Positions 50,138 to 59,761 of a stretch of 64,000 nt of DNA are shown here, in pieces; the first letter of the stretch is position 1, and each line of letters begins with the position of its first letter. The notes beneath the pieces were generated by a model. The model searched no databases. It saw only the letters and a program-made list of their open reading frames with translations, and was not told the DNA's origin. Both the position numbers and the translations under genes were made by a program. Origin of the DNA: Streptomyces sp. HD (GTDB taxonomy: Bacteria; Actinomycetota; Actinomycetes; Streptomycetales; Streptomycetaceae). The stretch spans positions 100,217 to 164,216 of the forward strand of contig NZ_JAQMYP010000019.1 in NCBI RefSeq assembly GCF_028369295.1, written 5' to 3'.

Positions 50138-52909
50138 TCACGGGGTGTCGACCACCGTCCCTGTCACCACGGGAGCGCCGGGCCGGGGCTCACCGGAGTC
50201 GTCGGCCAGGCGCAGGCGCACCGACTCGGGCTGCTCGGCCACCCCGTCCTTGAGCGTCGGCACCACCAGTTCCGCACTTGTCCTGCCCGCCTGGACGGAC
50301 ACCCCCAGCGAGAGACCGTCCATCTGGGACAACGGGCGCTCCGGATCAGGGGACTGGCCCGAGTTCTCCAGGAGCCAGCGCGGGTCGACGTCCTTCGTCG
50401 ACAGCTCCGGGCCGTCGGTGACCGGCAGCAGGGTGAACATCCCGCCGATGTCCGCGTCGGCCACCGAGGACAGCGACACCAGCCACTTCAGAGGCTTGCC
50501 CTCGGGCACCCGGTCGGCGATCGGCGCCACGGAGAGCGACGGCATCGGGTCGTCGTTCTCCACGGTCACCCCGCCCAGATGCGAGCCGACCACGGCGGTG
50601 CGGACCGCCTTCACGAAGACGTCGTGCTCGATGTCGTTGCCGAAGCGGGGGTTGCCCTCGACCTTCACCGGTACGTCCAGCGCGTGCGTGCCCGGCCGGA
50701 CCGTCACCAGCCGGTCCGTGCCCCTGCCCGTGACCGGGTCGGAGACGAACAGCCGCACCTGCCCGCTGCCCTGCCCTGCGACCCGCACCGGTACCTGGTA
50801 ATTCCGTACGCCCGAGTTCCCCTCCTTGACGGTCACCCGGCCGATGTCGACCCGGGGCAGCGGAGCCTCCCGCACCACCGGTGTGCCCGGCCGCCAGGCC
50901 CAGGCGTCCATCAGCCACGCCTTCCCGGAGCGTGAACGCGGCGTCAGCTCAAGGGACTTGATGCGCTTGAGGTCGAGCGCTGCCGCGTCGTCCGACCCGA
51001 TGGGCACCCGCACCTCGTGCGCCCAGTACGAGGCGGTCCGGTCCGACCCGGGCAGACCGTCGGCCTTGACGCGGCCGAGGGTCCGGTGCCGTCCGGCGCT
51101 GTCGGTGACGGAGACGTCCAGCTGGGTGCCGGTGGTGTTCGGCGGCACGATGACGCGCAGCGCCAGCGACTTGGCGCCCGCCAGGGACAGCGGTCGGTCG
51201 GGGCGGATCCTGGCGGCGGACCCCGCCGAGGACCAGCTCAGCGCGACCGCGCGGCGGCCGGGTTCACGGGCGGTCGCCCACCTTGCGAAGTGCGGTGACA
51301 CACCGGCCGTCTCCGACGACAGACAGGCCTTGGCCGCGGAGGGATCGACCGCCGAGCACAGCCGGCCGCCGCTCACCGTCACCTTGCCGTCCGGCAGGAA
51401 TCCGGCGCCACGGCCCGCGCCGACCGCGTTGGTGAGGACGCGCGCGGGATCGGCCGAGGGGGCGCGGCGGCCGGAGCCGTCGAGCAGCGGGCGTACCCGG
51501 TCGTCCTTGGCGACGAACAGCCGTGCCGCCGCCGCGATGTAGCTGGCTCCGGCCCGGTGCTGCTGGTCGGCCGTGAGCCGGGTGCGGGTGCCGGGGGAGC
51601 AGACCGGGTCGGGCTGCTCCTCGTCGTTCCAGAAGTCGTCGTCGGCGGGCGCCGCGGCCTGCCCCGGCGTCCACTCGCTGTTGAAGAAGTTGTGGTTGGC
51701 GCCCACCACGTACACCGCGCTGTGCAGGGCGGAGCCACGGCTGACCCGGCGGGTGCCGTCGACGTACACCTGTCCCTGCAGATCGGAGACGTCGCCGTCA
51801 CAGCCCGGCAGGATCGTCATCGACGGCACGTCCGGGACGGGATTCTGGCCGAAGATCGTCGGGCCGATGAGGACGGTGCCGCGAATGTGCCAGCGCACCC
51901 GGCCGTGGTAGCCGTCCTGGTCGGCGGGCGCCGGGTAAAGGCTGTCCATCGCCGCCCGGTTGACGCCCTCGCCGCCTCGCGAGTGCCCCACGAGCAGCAC
52001 CCGGGACAGATCGGCGCGAGGCGCCTGACGTACCGCCGCCGGGGCCGAGCCCGGCCGGTCGGACCAGTCGGCCCAGCGCGCGAGATGCTGCCGTACGAGC
52101 GAGGAACGGGCCTGCGCGCCGCCGTCCTCGGCGCTCCAGTCCTGGCCGTTGATGCCGTTGGCGGAGATCGACACCGTCACATAGCCCTGGGAGGCCAGGA
52201 GCCGCTGGTCGCGTAGATAACCCCGGTGGCTCGGCACCGGCTTGGCGCCGGCGGCGCAGGGCCAGTCGCCGGTGATCTCGCCCTGCGGTGTGTAGCAGGT
52301 GAAGTGCCGCCCGTGCAGGAACAGGGCCAGCGGGCGGCGGCCGTCGGCGTTCTTGGGTGCCACCACCACGGCCCGCATCTCGACCGGCTGGGTGAATCCA
52401 GGCAGCCGCACCGGGGGGAGGTCGTACTTGCCGGTGACGGTCCGGTAAGCGCCCGGCTTGCCCGGGTCGACCGGATTGGCGGGCAGCCGCTCCAGGACAG
52501 GCACTCCCGAGCGCGCACCCGAAGAGGTGCCGGCGGCGGTGTCGGGCGCGTCCAACCGGCGCCCCGCGGCCCGTACTTGCAGGTCCCGCACGGAGTCGAG
52601 GCGGACCCCGTCGAGGCCGAGCCGGAACGTCCGCCCGTCCTTCGCCTGCGCCGGCCGGCCGAGCAGCCGGTCACCGGCGTAGAACTCGACCCGGGCGTCC
52701 CCCATGGGCACCCGCTCGTCGGACTGCCACACCAGCTGCCGCGCCGCTCCCTCGCCGGTGATGCTCCAGTCCGGCGGCAGCCCTTCACTCCGGTCGGCCG
52801 CCAACGGCCGTGTCCCGGACGCCGGTTGAGCCTGGGCCCATCCTGGCGACGACCCCACGATCGCGAGCACCGCCACGGCGGTGACCCATATTCGCCGGGC
52901 ACGAATCAC
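50138..52909 (-). CDS. Large secreted alpha/beta hydrolase with Calx-beta-like C-terminus
   Basis: A 923-residue protein with a signal peptide ending near WAQAQP. The middle (residues about 170-520) is an alpha/beta hydrolase: ALFLHGRHF, LLVGHSRGGEG (nucleophile Ser) and GANHNFFNSEW (His). The C-terminal half has beta-sandwich pieces (VKEGNSGVRNYQVPVRV, a Calx-beta-like start) that may bind polymer. GTG 52909 follows GGAAGGAGGGG. Likely an extracellular esterase or lipase of unknown substrate. Confidence 0.82.
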   Translation of the reverse strand: MIRARRIWVTAVAVLAIVGSSPGWAQAQPASGTRPLAADRSEGLPPDWSITGEGAARQLVWQSDERVPMGDARVEFYAGDRLLGRPAQAKDGRTFRLGLDGVRLDSVRDLQVRAAGRRLDAPDTAAGTSSGARSGVPVLERLPANPVDPGKPGAYRTVTGKYDLPPVRLPGFTQPVEMRAVVVAPKNADGRRPLALFLHGRHFTCYTPQGEITGDWPCAAGAKPVPSHRGYLRDQRLLASQGYVTVSISANGINGQDWSAEDGGAQARSSLVRQHLARWADWSDRPGSAPAAVRQAPRADLSRVLLVGHSRGGEGVNRAAMDSLYPAPADQDGYHGRVRWHIRGTVLIGPTIFGQNPVPDVPSMTILPGCDGDVSDLQGQVYVDGTRRVSRGSALHSAVYVVGANHNFFNSEWTPGQAAAPADDDFWNDEEQPDPVCSPGTRTRLTADQQHRAGASYIAAAARLFVAKDDRVRPLLDGSGRRAPSADPARVLTNAVGAGRGAGFLPDGKVTVSGGRLCSAVDPSAAKACLSSETAGVSPHFARWATAREPGRRAVALSWSSAGSAARIRPDRPLSLAGAKSLALRVIVPPNTTGTQLDVSVTDSAGRHRTLGRVKADGLPGSDRTASYWAHEVRVPIGSDDAAALDLKRIKSLELTPRSRSGKAWLMDAWAWRPGTPVVREAPLPRVDIGRVTVKEGNSGVRNYQVPVRVAGQGSGQVRLFVSDPVTGRGTDRLVTVRPGTHALDVPVKVEGNPRFGNDIEHDVFVKAVRTAVVGSHLGGVTVENDDPMPSLSVAPIADRVPEGKPLKWLVSLSSVADADIGGMFTLLPVTDGPELSTKDVDPRWLLENSGQSPDPERPLSQMDGLSLGVSVQAGRTSAELVVPTLKDGVAEQPESVRLRLADDSGEPRPGAPVVTGTVVDTP

Positions 52910-53102
52910 GTGCCCCTCCTTCCGCTCGCTCCGGGACGGACGGTCCCGGGCTCTCACTGCGAGAGGACGGAAGGGGTCAGTTGTGCGTTGCCTGTGACGA
53001 AAGAGAAAAGGTATGGCGACCGTGGTGAATCGGCCACGGGCAGGACTGGGCGGACGTTCGATGGGAAAGGCCATCCCCATGGCCATCCGCATGACCACTT
53101 CA

Positions 53103-53657
53103 ATGAGCCGAACTCCCCGCCACCGCACCGCCGTTGTGGGCACCGGCCACCGTGCCCGGACCTTCACCCACGCCCTCGCCGAACGCCCCGACCACGTCGT
53201 CGCCGCCCTCTGCGACCCCAGCCCCACCCGCATGGCCTTCCACAACCGGCTGCTGGCCGGGGCCGGCGAACCCACCGCCACCCAGTGGGCACCGGACCGC
53301 TTCTCCGAGATGCTCGCCAAGGAGGACATCGACGAGGTCGTCGTCACCACCGTCGACGCCGAGCACGACCGCTACATAGTCCCGGCGCTCAAGGCGGGCT
53401 GCCGGGTGGTCACCGAGAAGCCGATGACGATCGACGCCGACCGCTGCGCCCGCATCCTCGACACGGTCCGGGCGACCGGCAACTCCCTCACCGTCGCCTT
53501 CAACTACCGCTTCAACCCCGTGCACGAGACGGTCCGCGCACTGCTCGCCGACGGCGCAGTCGGAGAGGTCCTCTCCGTCCACTTCGAGTGGCTGCTCGAC
53601 ACCCGGCACGGCGCGGACTACTTCCGCCGCTGGCACCGGGAGAAGGACCGCAGCGGC
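53103..53657 (+). pseudogene. 5' fragment of a Gfo/Idh/MocA oxidoreductase gene
   Basis: The frame reads a Rossmann start (AVVGTGHRARTF), the EKP motif VVTEKPMTI and NYRFNPVHE, then ends abruptly in WHREKDRSGGL (about 185 residues). The following codons are not family-like and stop at 53726. The matching 3' part is at 58715-59251, so the gene is disrupted by inserted DNA and about 110 central residues are missing. The start is uncertain (ATG 53079 or 53103). Confidence 0.8.
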
Positions 53658-53913
53658 GGGCTGAGTCGAGGAACTGCAGAATCGCCTGCAAGGTCGCCGT
53701 ATCGGCTCCGGAGGATCAGCAACTGAGCGCGCGATCCGTGACCTTGAAACGGAACTCGCCAGCCCACGCCGAGGCCGGGCGGATTGCCGACCAGGACATA
53801 GTGCAGTGGAGAAGAACGTCATGCCACTCGCCCTCGACGGACAGACGGAAGCCCCGCCAAATGAGCAGACTCAGGCCACAAGGCTTCCCCGAGCAGGCAG
53901 GTGTTCCTGCCGT

Positions 53914-54588
53914 TCAGTCTCGTGGAGGGCTTCCTTTGCCCAAGCCGGCATCGCGGGCCGCGGCAACAGCGGCGGCCCGGTCATGGACCTGCAGCTTCGA
54001 GGTGATGGCGGACACGTGGTTGCGGACCGTCTTTTCGGACAGGACGAGTCGACGGGCGATCTCGTGGTTCCCGTAGCCCGCGGCGACCAGAGCGAGAACT
54101 TCCCTTTCACGACCGGTGAGTTCGGGGAAGACTTGGGCGGCGTACTGCTGCTGCGCATCGGTGAAGAAGTTGACGATCCTGCGTGCGACGGCAGCGCCAT
54201 ACAGCGCTTCCCCGGATGCAACGGCCAGGATCGCGCGGATGATTTCGGCTCGGTCGGCGCCCTTGAGCAGATATCCGAGGGCGCCGGCACGGAGGGCGCC
54301 GAACAACGTCTCATCGTCTTCGTGCATGGTGAGTACGAGGACGCCCGTGCTGCTGTGACGGTTGAGGATGGCTCGGGTGGCGGCGGTGCCGTCGAGGCCG
54401 GGCATGGCCAGGTCAGTGAGAACGACATCAGGCGATGTCTGTTCGACCACCCTGAGCAGTTCTTCGCCGGTGGCGGCCTCGCCGACGACCTCTACCTCCT
54501 GGGCTGCGGCGAGGACGGCCTTGAGGCCGTAGAGGAACATGGGGTGATCATCGGCGATGACCACTCGGACCGGAGCGGTAGCGGTCAC
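53914..54588 (-). CDS. NarL/FixJ-family response regulator
   Basis: A 224-residue regulator: receiver domain with VIADDHPMFLYGL, phosphoacceptor Asp in VVLTDLAMPGLDG, and LTMHEDDET; then a LuxR-type HTH (LTGREREVLALVAAGYGNHEIARRL, SEKTVRNHVSAI). GTG 54588 overlaps the kinase stop by 4 bp, making a coupled two-component pair. Confidence 0.94.
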   Translation of the reverse strand: MTATAPVRVVIADDHPMFLYGLKAVLAAAQEVEVVGEAATGEELLRVVEQTSPDVVLTDLAMPGLDGTAATRAILNRHSSTGVLVLTMHEDDETLFGALRAGALGYLLKGADRAEIIRAILAVASGEALYGAAVARRIVNFFTDAQQQYAAQVFPELTGREREVLALVAAGYGNHEIARRLVLSEKTVRNHVSAITSKLQVHDRAAAVAAARDAGLGKGSPPRD

Positions 54589-56546
54589 GGGTCCTCCAAA
54601 GGCAGAGTGGCGACGACGGTGGTTCCGGCCTTCGTGGAGTGCACGGTGAGGTCGCCGTGCAGTGCTTCGGTCCGTCGGCGCATCGAGATCAGTCCGATGC
54701 CTGAGGCTGCTGCGCCGATGCCGGTGCCGTCATCACTGATGACGATCCGCAGCGAGCCGGTGTCGGCCGTGATGGTGACGTGGGCGTGGTGGGCGTGCGC
54801 GTGCCGGGCGGTGTTGGTCAGCGCTTCCGTGATGATGCGGTAGGAAGCGGTCTCCACGTCCGGCGGGAGGGTTGGCAGTGCCGCGGCCGTTACGTCGACA
54901 GGCACGGTCAGAGCCACCGTCCGGGCGTGCTCGCGCACAGCGTCGGCCAGTCCCCGTGTGTCCAGGACGGTCGGGCGGAGGGCGTCGATGATGCGGCGGA
55001 TCTCCCCGATGGCGGTGGTGGCCTCGATACGGACCCGGGCCAGCAGAGCGGTGCACGTGGGCATGTCACCAGCGGTCAGCGCATCAGCGAGGGCCTGCAG
55101 ACCCAAGCCCATGCCGGACAGTGAGGGGCCAAGGCCGTCATGCAGGTCGTGGCGGAGACGGTTGCGTTCGGCGCGGGTGACCGCCACCACGCGGTCGCGT
55201 TCGGCTTCGAGGGCGTCAGTGAGTTCCAACGCCCTTACGAGCACGGCAATTTGTGATGCCAGCGCGGTCAGTAGTCGAGTGTCGGCATCGTTGTAGCTCT
55301 CTGCCGGGCCGCGGGCGGCCAGGGTGAGGGTGCCGACGTCACGGCCGCCGACTCGCAGTGGTATCACCGGGCCGGTGACCGTCATCTCCCCTTGTGCGTT
55401 CACCACCCGGCCGTCCGGTGCCGCGACCATGGCGGCAGGCGCACGAAGAGCGTTCATGACGACGTTGAGCGCGGCCGACAGCAGGTCCAACTGGCCTGCG
55501 GTGGCGACCTCGTCACCGAGCCGGGTCATCGCACGCAGTGGGTCCCGGCGAGCGCCATACACGAGACGGTCCGCTGCCCGCTGCAGCCGATCCCGCGCCG
55601 GCGCCAGCAACACCGCCACCAGCGCAGCCGCCACGACCCCGGGCAGTGGGCGACGGTCCAGAGCCGAGCCGGCCAGCGCGGTCGCCGACAGATAGACCGC
55701 AATCACTGCGATGGTCAGCGTCCCGTAGACGAGACCACGACGCAGCACCGTCTCTATGCCGAGCAGCCGATAGCGCAGCACCCCAACCGCTACGACCACA
55801 GGAACGAGGTACACACATGCTGCTGTGACGGGTTTGGGCACGTCGATGAACATGACGACCAGCAATGGCCCGGCCCCGCATACGAACCAGGCCAGCTGCT
55901 GTCGCTCGGGCGTCCTGGCACGGACAAGACGAACGATCGTGCCCACCCAAATGGCAAGGGTCGAGAGCACCAGCAGCGGCAGGCAGACGCCGAGCGTCAG
56001 CCACGCCAGCACCTCAGGGGGGAGTGCGACCGCGGGAGCGTGACCAGGGGCGACGTCGTCGTATGCCTGCGGGTCGAACGACGCGACGCACACCGTTAGC
56101 GCCATCACTGCGGCGGATCCGGCCACAGGCCACCGCCACCACCGGCTCGGCAAGTGACCGTTCGGATACAAGGCCAGCACGATCGTCGGCGTGAGAAGCA
56201 TGGAGGGGACCCAGAGCCCGCTGCCCACTGCTGCGGCTAACTGCGCTCCTGGCCACTGGGGTTGCGCCACCGCGACGCCGTAGCCGCCGTAGCCAGCGAG
56301 GCCCACCTGCCATATGGAAGAAGCCCCCGCGCCCAGGAACAACCACCCCAGCACGTTACGAGGGCGCAGCCCGATGAGCACTGCACCGGTCAGTTGCCAC
56401 TCCAGACTCGCGCCGCCGACAACCCACACGAAGTAGACGCTGTCTCCCAGACGATCGGCATGGGGCAGCGTCGAAATCCAGCCCGCGCAGGCCAGTACGG
56501 CGGCGCTGGAGAGCACCACCACCCAGGCAACCGTGCGTGCAGCCAT
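54585..56546 (-). CDS. Multi-pass membrane sensor histidine kinase (HisKA_3 type)
   Basis: A 653-residue kinase. About eight hydrophobic segments occupy residues 1-330, a GAF-like domain follows (about 370-465), then the phosphoacceptor helix RLRHDLHDGLGPSLSGMGLGLQ and an HATPase_c domain (ALTNTARHAHAHHAHV, DDGTGIG, GIGLISMRRR). It partners with the response regulator downstream. The membrane part suggests sensing of a lipid or membrane signal. ATG 56546 is chosen; a longer frame lacks support. Confidence 0.9.
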   Translation of the reverse strand: MAARTVAWVVVLSSAAVLACAGWISTLPHADRLGDSVYFVWVVGGASLEWQLTGAVLIGLRPRNVLGWLFLGAGASSIWQVGLAGYGGYGVAVAQPQWPGAQLAAAVGSGLWVPSMLLTPTIVLALYPNGHLPSRWWRWPVAGSAAVMALTVCVASFDPQAYDDVAPGHAPAVALPPEVLAWLTLGVCLPLLVLSTLAIWVGTIVRLVRARTPERQQLAWFVCGAGPLLVVMFIDVPKPVTAACVYLVPVVVAVGVLRYRLLGIETVLRRGLVYGTLTIAVIAVYLSATALAGSALDRRPLPGVVAAALVAVLLAPARDRLQRAADRLVYGARRDPLRAMTRLGDEVATAGQLDLLSAALNVVMNALRAPAAMVAAPDGRVVNAQGEMTVTGPVIPLRVGGRDVGTLTLAARGPAESYNDADTRLLTALASQIAVLVRALELTDALEAERDRVVAVTRAERNRLRHDLHDGLGPSLSGMGLGLQALADALTAGDMPTCTALLARVRIEATTAIGEIRRIIDALRPTVLDTRGLADAVREHARTVALTVPVDVTAAALPTLPPDVETASYRIITEALTNTARHAHAHHAHVTITADTGSLRIVISDDGTGIGAAASGIGLISMRRRTEALHGDLTVHSTKAGTTVVATLPLEDP

Positions 56547-56743
56547 GCGCCCAGCGTCCCGCTCTCCACGTCCCGAAGGCCATACGACGTGTCCTTCAAC
56601 GTCCGGGCAATGAGCCCGAGGCAATCGGGACAGACGCCTCAGGCGGAGCAAGGGCCGGGCGCCGCACAGTGCTTGATGCCACGCGGCGGGAGGCGTTCAC
56701 CCGTTTCACCCGTCGACATTCGACAGTGCCGAAGGAGATCTCC

Positions 56744-57304
56744 ATGAGAAGCCGATCAATCCGACGGAGCCTCGGATACATGACTGCGGCCGCCGTCATC
56801 GGGGGGAGCGCCATGACTTCCATGGCCTCAACGGCGTACGCGGTACCCGCAGAGCCGGCGGGCAGCACTCACGCGACTGACGGGGCGGCCGCGGTATCCG
56901 CCGACCAGAACTACGAATTGGTACTGGAGTGGGGCGGTCGGTGCCTGGAGGAATGGGGAGGCTCTGTCTACCAGTGGGACTGCCACAGCGGCGATCACCA
57001 GCAGTGGCGCTTTGTGAGCAAGGGCGACGGCTACTACCAGATCGTCAACAAGCGCGATGGGCTGTGCCTTGACGTCTATGGCGGTTCGCCCCAGAACGGG
57101 ACTTCGGTGGTAGGTGCCGGTTGCCACGAAGGGAAGTGGCAGCAGTGGCATCTCAACTTCGTCGAAGCAGACCGCTACGAGTTGGTGGCCCGCCACAGCG
57201 GACGCTGCCTCGATATCGCCCACGGCGGCAATGGATCGAAGGCGCTGCAGTGGGACTGCCATCACGGAGGCAACCAACGCTGGCACCGCATCCCAGAGCG
57301 ATGA
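56744..57304 (+). CDS. Secreted ricin-type beta-trefoil lectin
   Basis: A 186-residue protein with a signal peptide (to about AYAV) and one R-type lectin domain. Three QxW repeats are visible (DHQQWRF, KWQQWHL, NQRWHR) along with the CLD/CLDIA strands, so all three lobes are present. It should bind galactose or other sugars outside the cell. GAAGGAG precedes ATG 56744. It has no catalytic domain, so it may be a colonisation or defence lectin. Confidence 0.88.
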   Translation: MRSRSIRRSLGYMTAAAVIGGSAMTSMASTAYAVPAEPAGSTHATDGAAAVSADQNYELVLEWGGRCLEEWGGSVYQWDCHSGDHQQWRFVSKGDGYYQIVNKRDGLCLDVYGGSPQNGTSVVGAGCHEGKWQQWHLNFVEADRYELVARHSGRCLDIAHGGNGSKALQWDCHHGGNQRWHRIPER

Positions 57305-57454
57305 CCGTGCTCAATGCGGCGTACAGCGTCAGCATATAAGAGACCGGCGCGGATATTCAGTGGCCTGACGCCTGGATATCCGCGCCACCATTCGGAACTG
57401 GGCACGAAAGCCCAGCGTCCTACCTGCATCGATGACATCGACAACGAGGGTGCC

Positions 57455-58276
57455 ATGACATATCGAGGTAGCAAACAGAAGAATTCCCGAGGGATCGTAG
57501 ATGAAACAATCGAAGCCGAAGTCCCTCTAGAGGCCGCGAAGCAAATAAGCAGTGCGATGGTGGCCTACCTTCGTGACCACCCTCCCACCATCGGCGTCAT
57601 CGGAGCCTCAGGGACGGGAAAGTCCTCGACGATCAATGCGATGTTCAAGACGAATCTGCCGATCAGTCATGCGATGGCCTGCACGAAAGAGTTCCTGAAC
57701 GTCGACCTGAATGTAACGGCGACATCCACATCGATCACAGGTGACAGTTTGAAGCTTTGCGTAGTTGACGCGCCGGGCCTCGGAGAAGACTTGGCGCGCG
57801 ATCCCGACTACCTCGACATGTATCAGGCTCACCTGGGCCGCTGCGACATCGTGCTATGGGTGATGGCCGCACGCCAGCGCGCGATCGCGCTCGACCAAGG
57901 TTATCTGCAACTCCTGGCCGATCATCACGAGAAGATCGTATTCGGGCTGAATCAGATCGATCTCGTCGATCCAATGAACTGGAATTGCCGCCTCAATCTG
58001 CCTAGTAAAGATCAAGAGAAGATCATCGCGGAGATCGCTCAAGATCGATCCGTGAAGATTTCAGCGACCCTGGGGCGAGCTGTCGAGATGTACCCGTATT
58101 CTGCGGGAAATCTCTACGGACTTCAGGAGCTATTTTCCGGGATGATCGCATCCTGTCCCGACGGAAAGCGCGCTTGGATCTTTGATCCCATTAAAGCCTT
58201 CGGGCCATTCGACTTTATCCCTGAGGGGGTCCGAGGTCGGGTAATGGAGCAAATCGATGCGCGAACCGATGATTGA
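57455..58276 (+). CDS. Era/dynamin-like small GTPase, low G+C
   Basis: A 273-residue GTPase. G1 is GASGTGKSST, G3 DAPGLGED, G4 NQID (usually NKxD), with the SAT-like G5 further on (PYSAGNLYGL). A short N-terminal part (about 50 residues) precedes the G domain. It resembles YfjP/YeeP-type or IRG-like bacterial GTPases found on mobile islands. G+C and codon use are clearly lower than the neighbours. It overlaps no gene; a small partner gene begins 9 bp downstream. Confidence 0.85.
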   Translation: MTYRGSKQKNSRGIVDETIEAEVPLEAAKQISSAMVAYLRDHPPTIGVIGASGTGKSSTINAMFKTNLPISHAMACTKEFLNVDLNVTATSTSITGDSLKLCVVDAPGLGEDLARDPDYLDMYQAHLGRCDIVLWVMAARQRAIALDQGYLQLLADHHEKIVFGLNQIDLVDPMNWNCRLNLPSKDQEKIIAEIAQDRSVKISATLGRAVEMYPYSAGNLYGLQELFSGMIASCPDGKRAWIFDPIKAFGPFDFIPEGVRGRVMEQIDARTDD

Positions 58277-58285
58277 GAGGAATCT

Positions 58286-58504
58286 GTGCCGAACATCGAC
58301 AGTCTGACTGACGCCGAGCTGGGCCGACTGGTCCGGGCCGCCTCAAGGGCAAGTGGCTCCCTAATCCAAGAAAAGGCAAGGGCCCTCGACACCTTCTGTG
58401 GGTGGCTGAATTCCGCGGGATTCGAGTGGCTGTCGGCATCAATTCAAAGTGCCAACTTGGCATGGGACGGTATCAAGTGGCTCTACTATAGGATCTTTAC
58501 GTGA
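58286..58504 (+). CDS. Small helical protein coupled to the GTPase
   Basis: A 72-residue protein beginning MPNIDSLTDAELGRLVRAAS, helical, ending in a Trp/Tyr-rich stretch (WDGIKWLYYRIFT) that could be amphipathic or membrane-associated. GTG 58286 is 9 bp after the GTPase stop with GAGAGG before it, so both are probably co-translated. No family recognised. Confidence 0.68.
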   Translation: MPNIDSLTDAELGRLVRAASRASGSLIQEKARALDTFCGWLNSAGFEWLSASIQSANLAWDGIKWLYYRIFT

Positions 58505-58714
58505 ACGGAATCACGCCCGGCAAGAACAGGGACCGAACGGGTGGACCGTCATGTTCGACGAGGACCGGGGCCTGGAATGGGAATGCCACCCTGTAGGCCG
58601 TCCATGGAACGGCTGCTCTCGACCTCCTGCTACACCTTCTGCACGGTCGCGATGCGAAGGAGATGGCTGCCTTGCTGAGCGGGAACCGTTCGCTGGTGCA
58701 CGAGTCGGGGCTTC

Positions 58715-59251
58715 TCAGACACCCTCCACGCCAAGGGCGCGACGATGATCTACCACCTCACCGCGTACTCCCCGTGGGAGGGCTACCGGGTGATGTTCAA
58801 CGGCAGCGCGGGACGGCTGGAACTGGAGGTCGAGGAGAGCCGCTGGCAGCGGCCGACGACCGGGATCGGCGCCGCGAGCGGGGCGCTGCACGGGGACACG
58901 GCGGCCGAGCACGCGGGCGGGGCACGGCTCACGCTGCGTCCGCTGTGGCGGCCTCCGGTGGACGTCCCGCTCGTCACCGCCCACGAGGCGCACGGGGGGG
59001 GAGATCCGCGCATGCTCGACGCCCTGTTCGGCCCGGTCGATCCCGCGCACCCGGCCGGGGCGGGTGGCGAGGGACGTACGGCTCAGCACCCCACGGCGAC
59101 CGAACGTGACGGCGCGCTGGCCCTGGTCGTCGGGCTCGCCGCCAACCGGTGCTTCGAGACGGGACTGCCCGTCGCCGTGCGGGAGTTGGTGCCGGGGTTG
59201 TGGGAGGACTCAGGCGGTCCGCAGGGGGTGGCTCAGGTCCAGGCCCGGTAG
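58715..59251 (+). pseudogene. 3' fragment of the Gfo/Idh/MocA oxidoreductase gene
   Basis: In frame from about 58715, the sequence reads DTLHAKGATMIYHLTAY, SPWEGYRVMFNGSAGRLELEV, HGGGDPRMLDALFGPV and ALALVVGLAANRCFETGLPV, the C-terminal domain of the same oxidoreductase whose first half is at 53103-53657. Both halves share strand and order. The stop is at 59249-59251 and overlaps the convergent DUF35 gene. Confidence 0.82.
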
Positions 59252-59646
59252 GGCTCGTCGACCAGCTGGAACACCGGCTCGCCCCGGACCGGGTCCTTCG
59301 CCGTGGAGAGCCGGACCCGGTCCCCGCTGTGGATGCCGATGGGCGGGCCCATGACCCGGCCGCGTACGACGAACCCCTCGGCCATCTCGACGAGCGACAC
59401 ATTGCGCGCGGCAGGGGTGTTGCGGTGCACCACCGTGGAGTGGCGGATCGTCCCGACCCCCTCGCTGCGCTCCGTGCGCAGCTCGCTGCCCTGACAGACC
59501 GGACACAGCAGCCGGTGGTACATGGCGGTGCCGCACCAGGTGCAGCGCTGGAAGAGCATGGCCTCGGTGTCCGGGGCCGTGGGTTCGAGGAGACCGGCCG
59601 CGAAACCGGTGGTCGGACGAGCAACGCTTCCTGAGTGGTGGTACAC
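59233..59646 (-). CDS. Zn-ribbon and OB-fold protein (DUF35 family)
   Basis: A 137-residue protein: a rubredoxin-like zinc ribbon (CTWCGTAMYHRLLCPVC) followed by an OB-fold (DUF35). These bind acyl-CoA and partner with thiolases or ketosynthases. GTG 59646 with AGGGAG upstream is chosen; the longer frame reads back through the operator. The operator at 59747-59761 lies in its promoter. Confidence 0.85.
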   Translation of the reverse strand: MYHHSGSVARPTTGFAAGLLEPTAPDTEAMLFQRCTWCGTAMYHRLLCPVCQGSELRTERSEGVGTIRHSTVVHRNTPAARNVSLVEMAEGFVVRGRVMGPPIGIHSGDRVRLSTAKDPVRGEPVFQLVDEPYRAWT

Positions 59647-59746
59647 GCTGATCAACTCCCTGCGCTCGGCCGGAATCCCACGTGCGCGGGTCGTCCGTGC
59701 ACGCACGTGCCCGGTTCCAGGTGCCACCGCGCACGGCCTCAGCGTA

Positions 59747-59761
59747 TGGCACTGAGTGCCA
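59747..59761 (-). promoter_or_regulatory. TetR-type operator lodged in the DUF35 promoter
   Basis: TGGCACTGAGTGCCA, a perfect palindrome. On the minus strand it fills the 17-bp spacer between -35-like TTTACG and -10-like TACGCT, so a bound repressor would block RNA polymerase directly. Related copies are at 60613 and 60637 near the TetR gene. Confidence 0.75.

Larger units (their letters stand above)
53658..58714. mobile_element. Foreign insert that splits the Gfo/Idh gene
   Basis: About 5.06 kb lying between the two halves of the oxidoreductase gene. It carries a response regulator and histidine kinase (minus strand), a ricin-type lectin, a GTPase and a small gene (plus strand). G+C falls near the GTPase (about 53% in a sampled 60-bp line). 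The left 256 bp (53658-53913) and right 210 bp (58505-58714) contain only short unrecognised frames. No transposase, integrase, terminal inverted repeat or target duplication was found, so the mechanism is unknown. Confidence 0.65.

Noticed and set aside
53658..53913. A possible short gene (frame beginning VEELQNRLQGR).
   Set aside because: No ribosome site, no recognisable family and several frames compete; treated as junction debris.
53658..58714. A classical insertion sequence or prophage.
   Set aside because: No transposase, integrase, terminal repeats or attachment duplication could be found at either junction.
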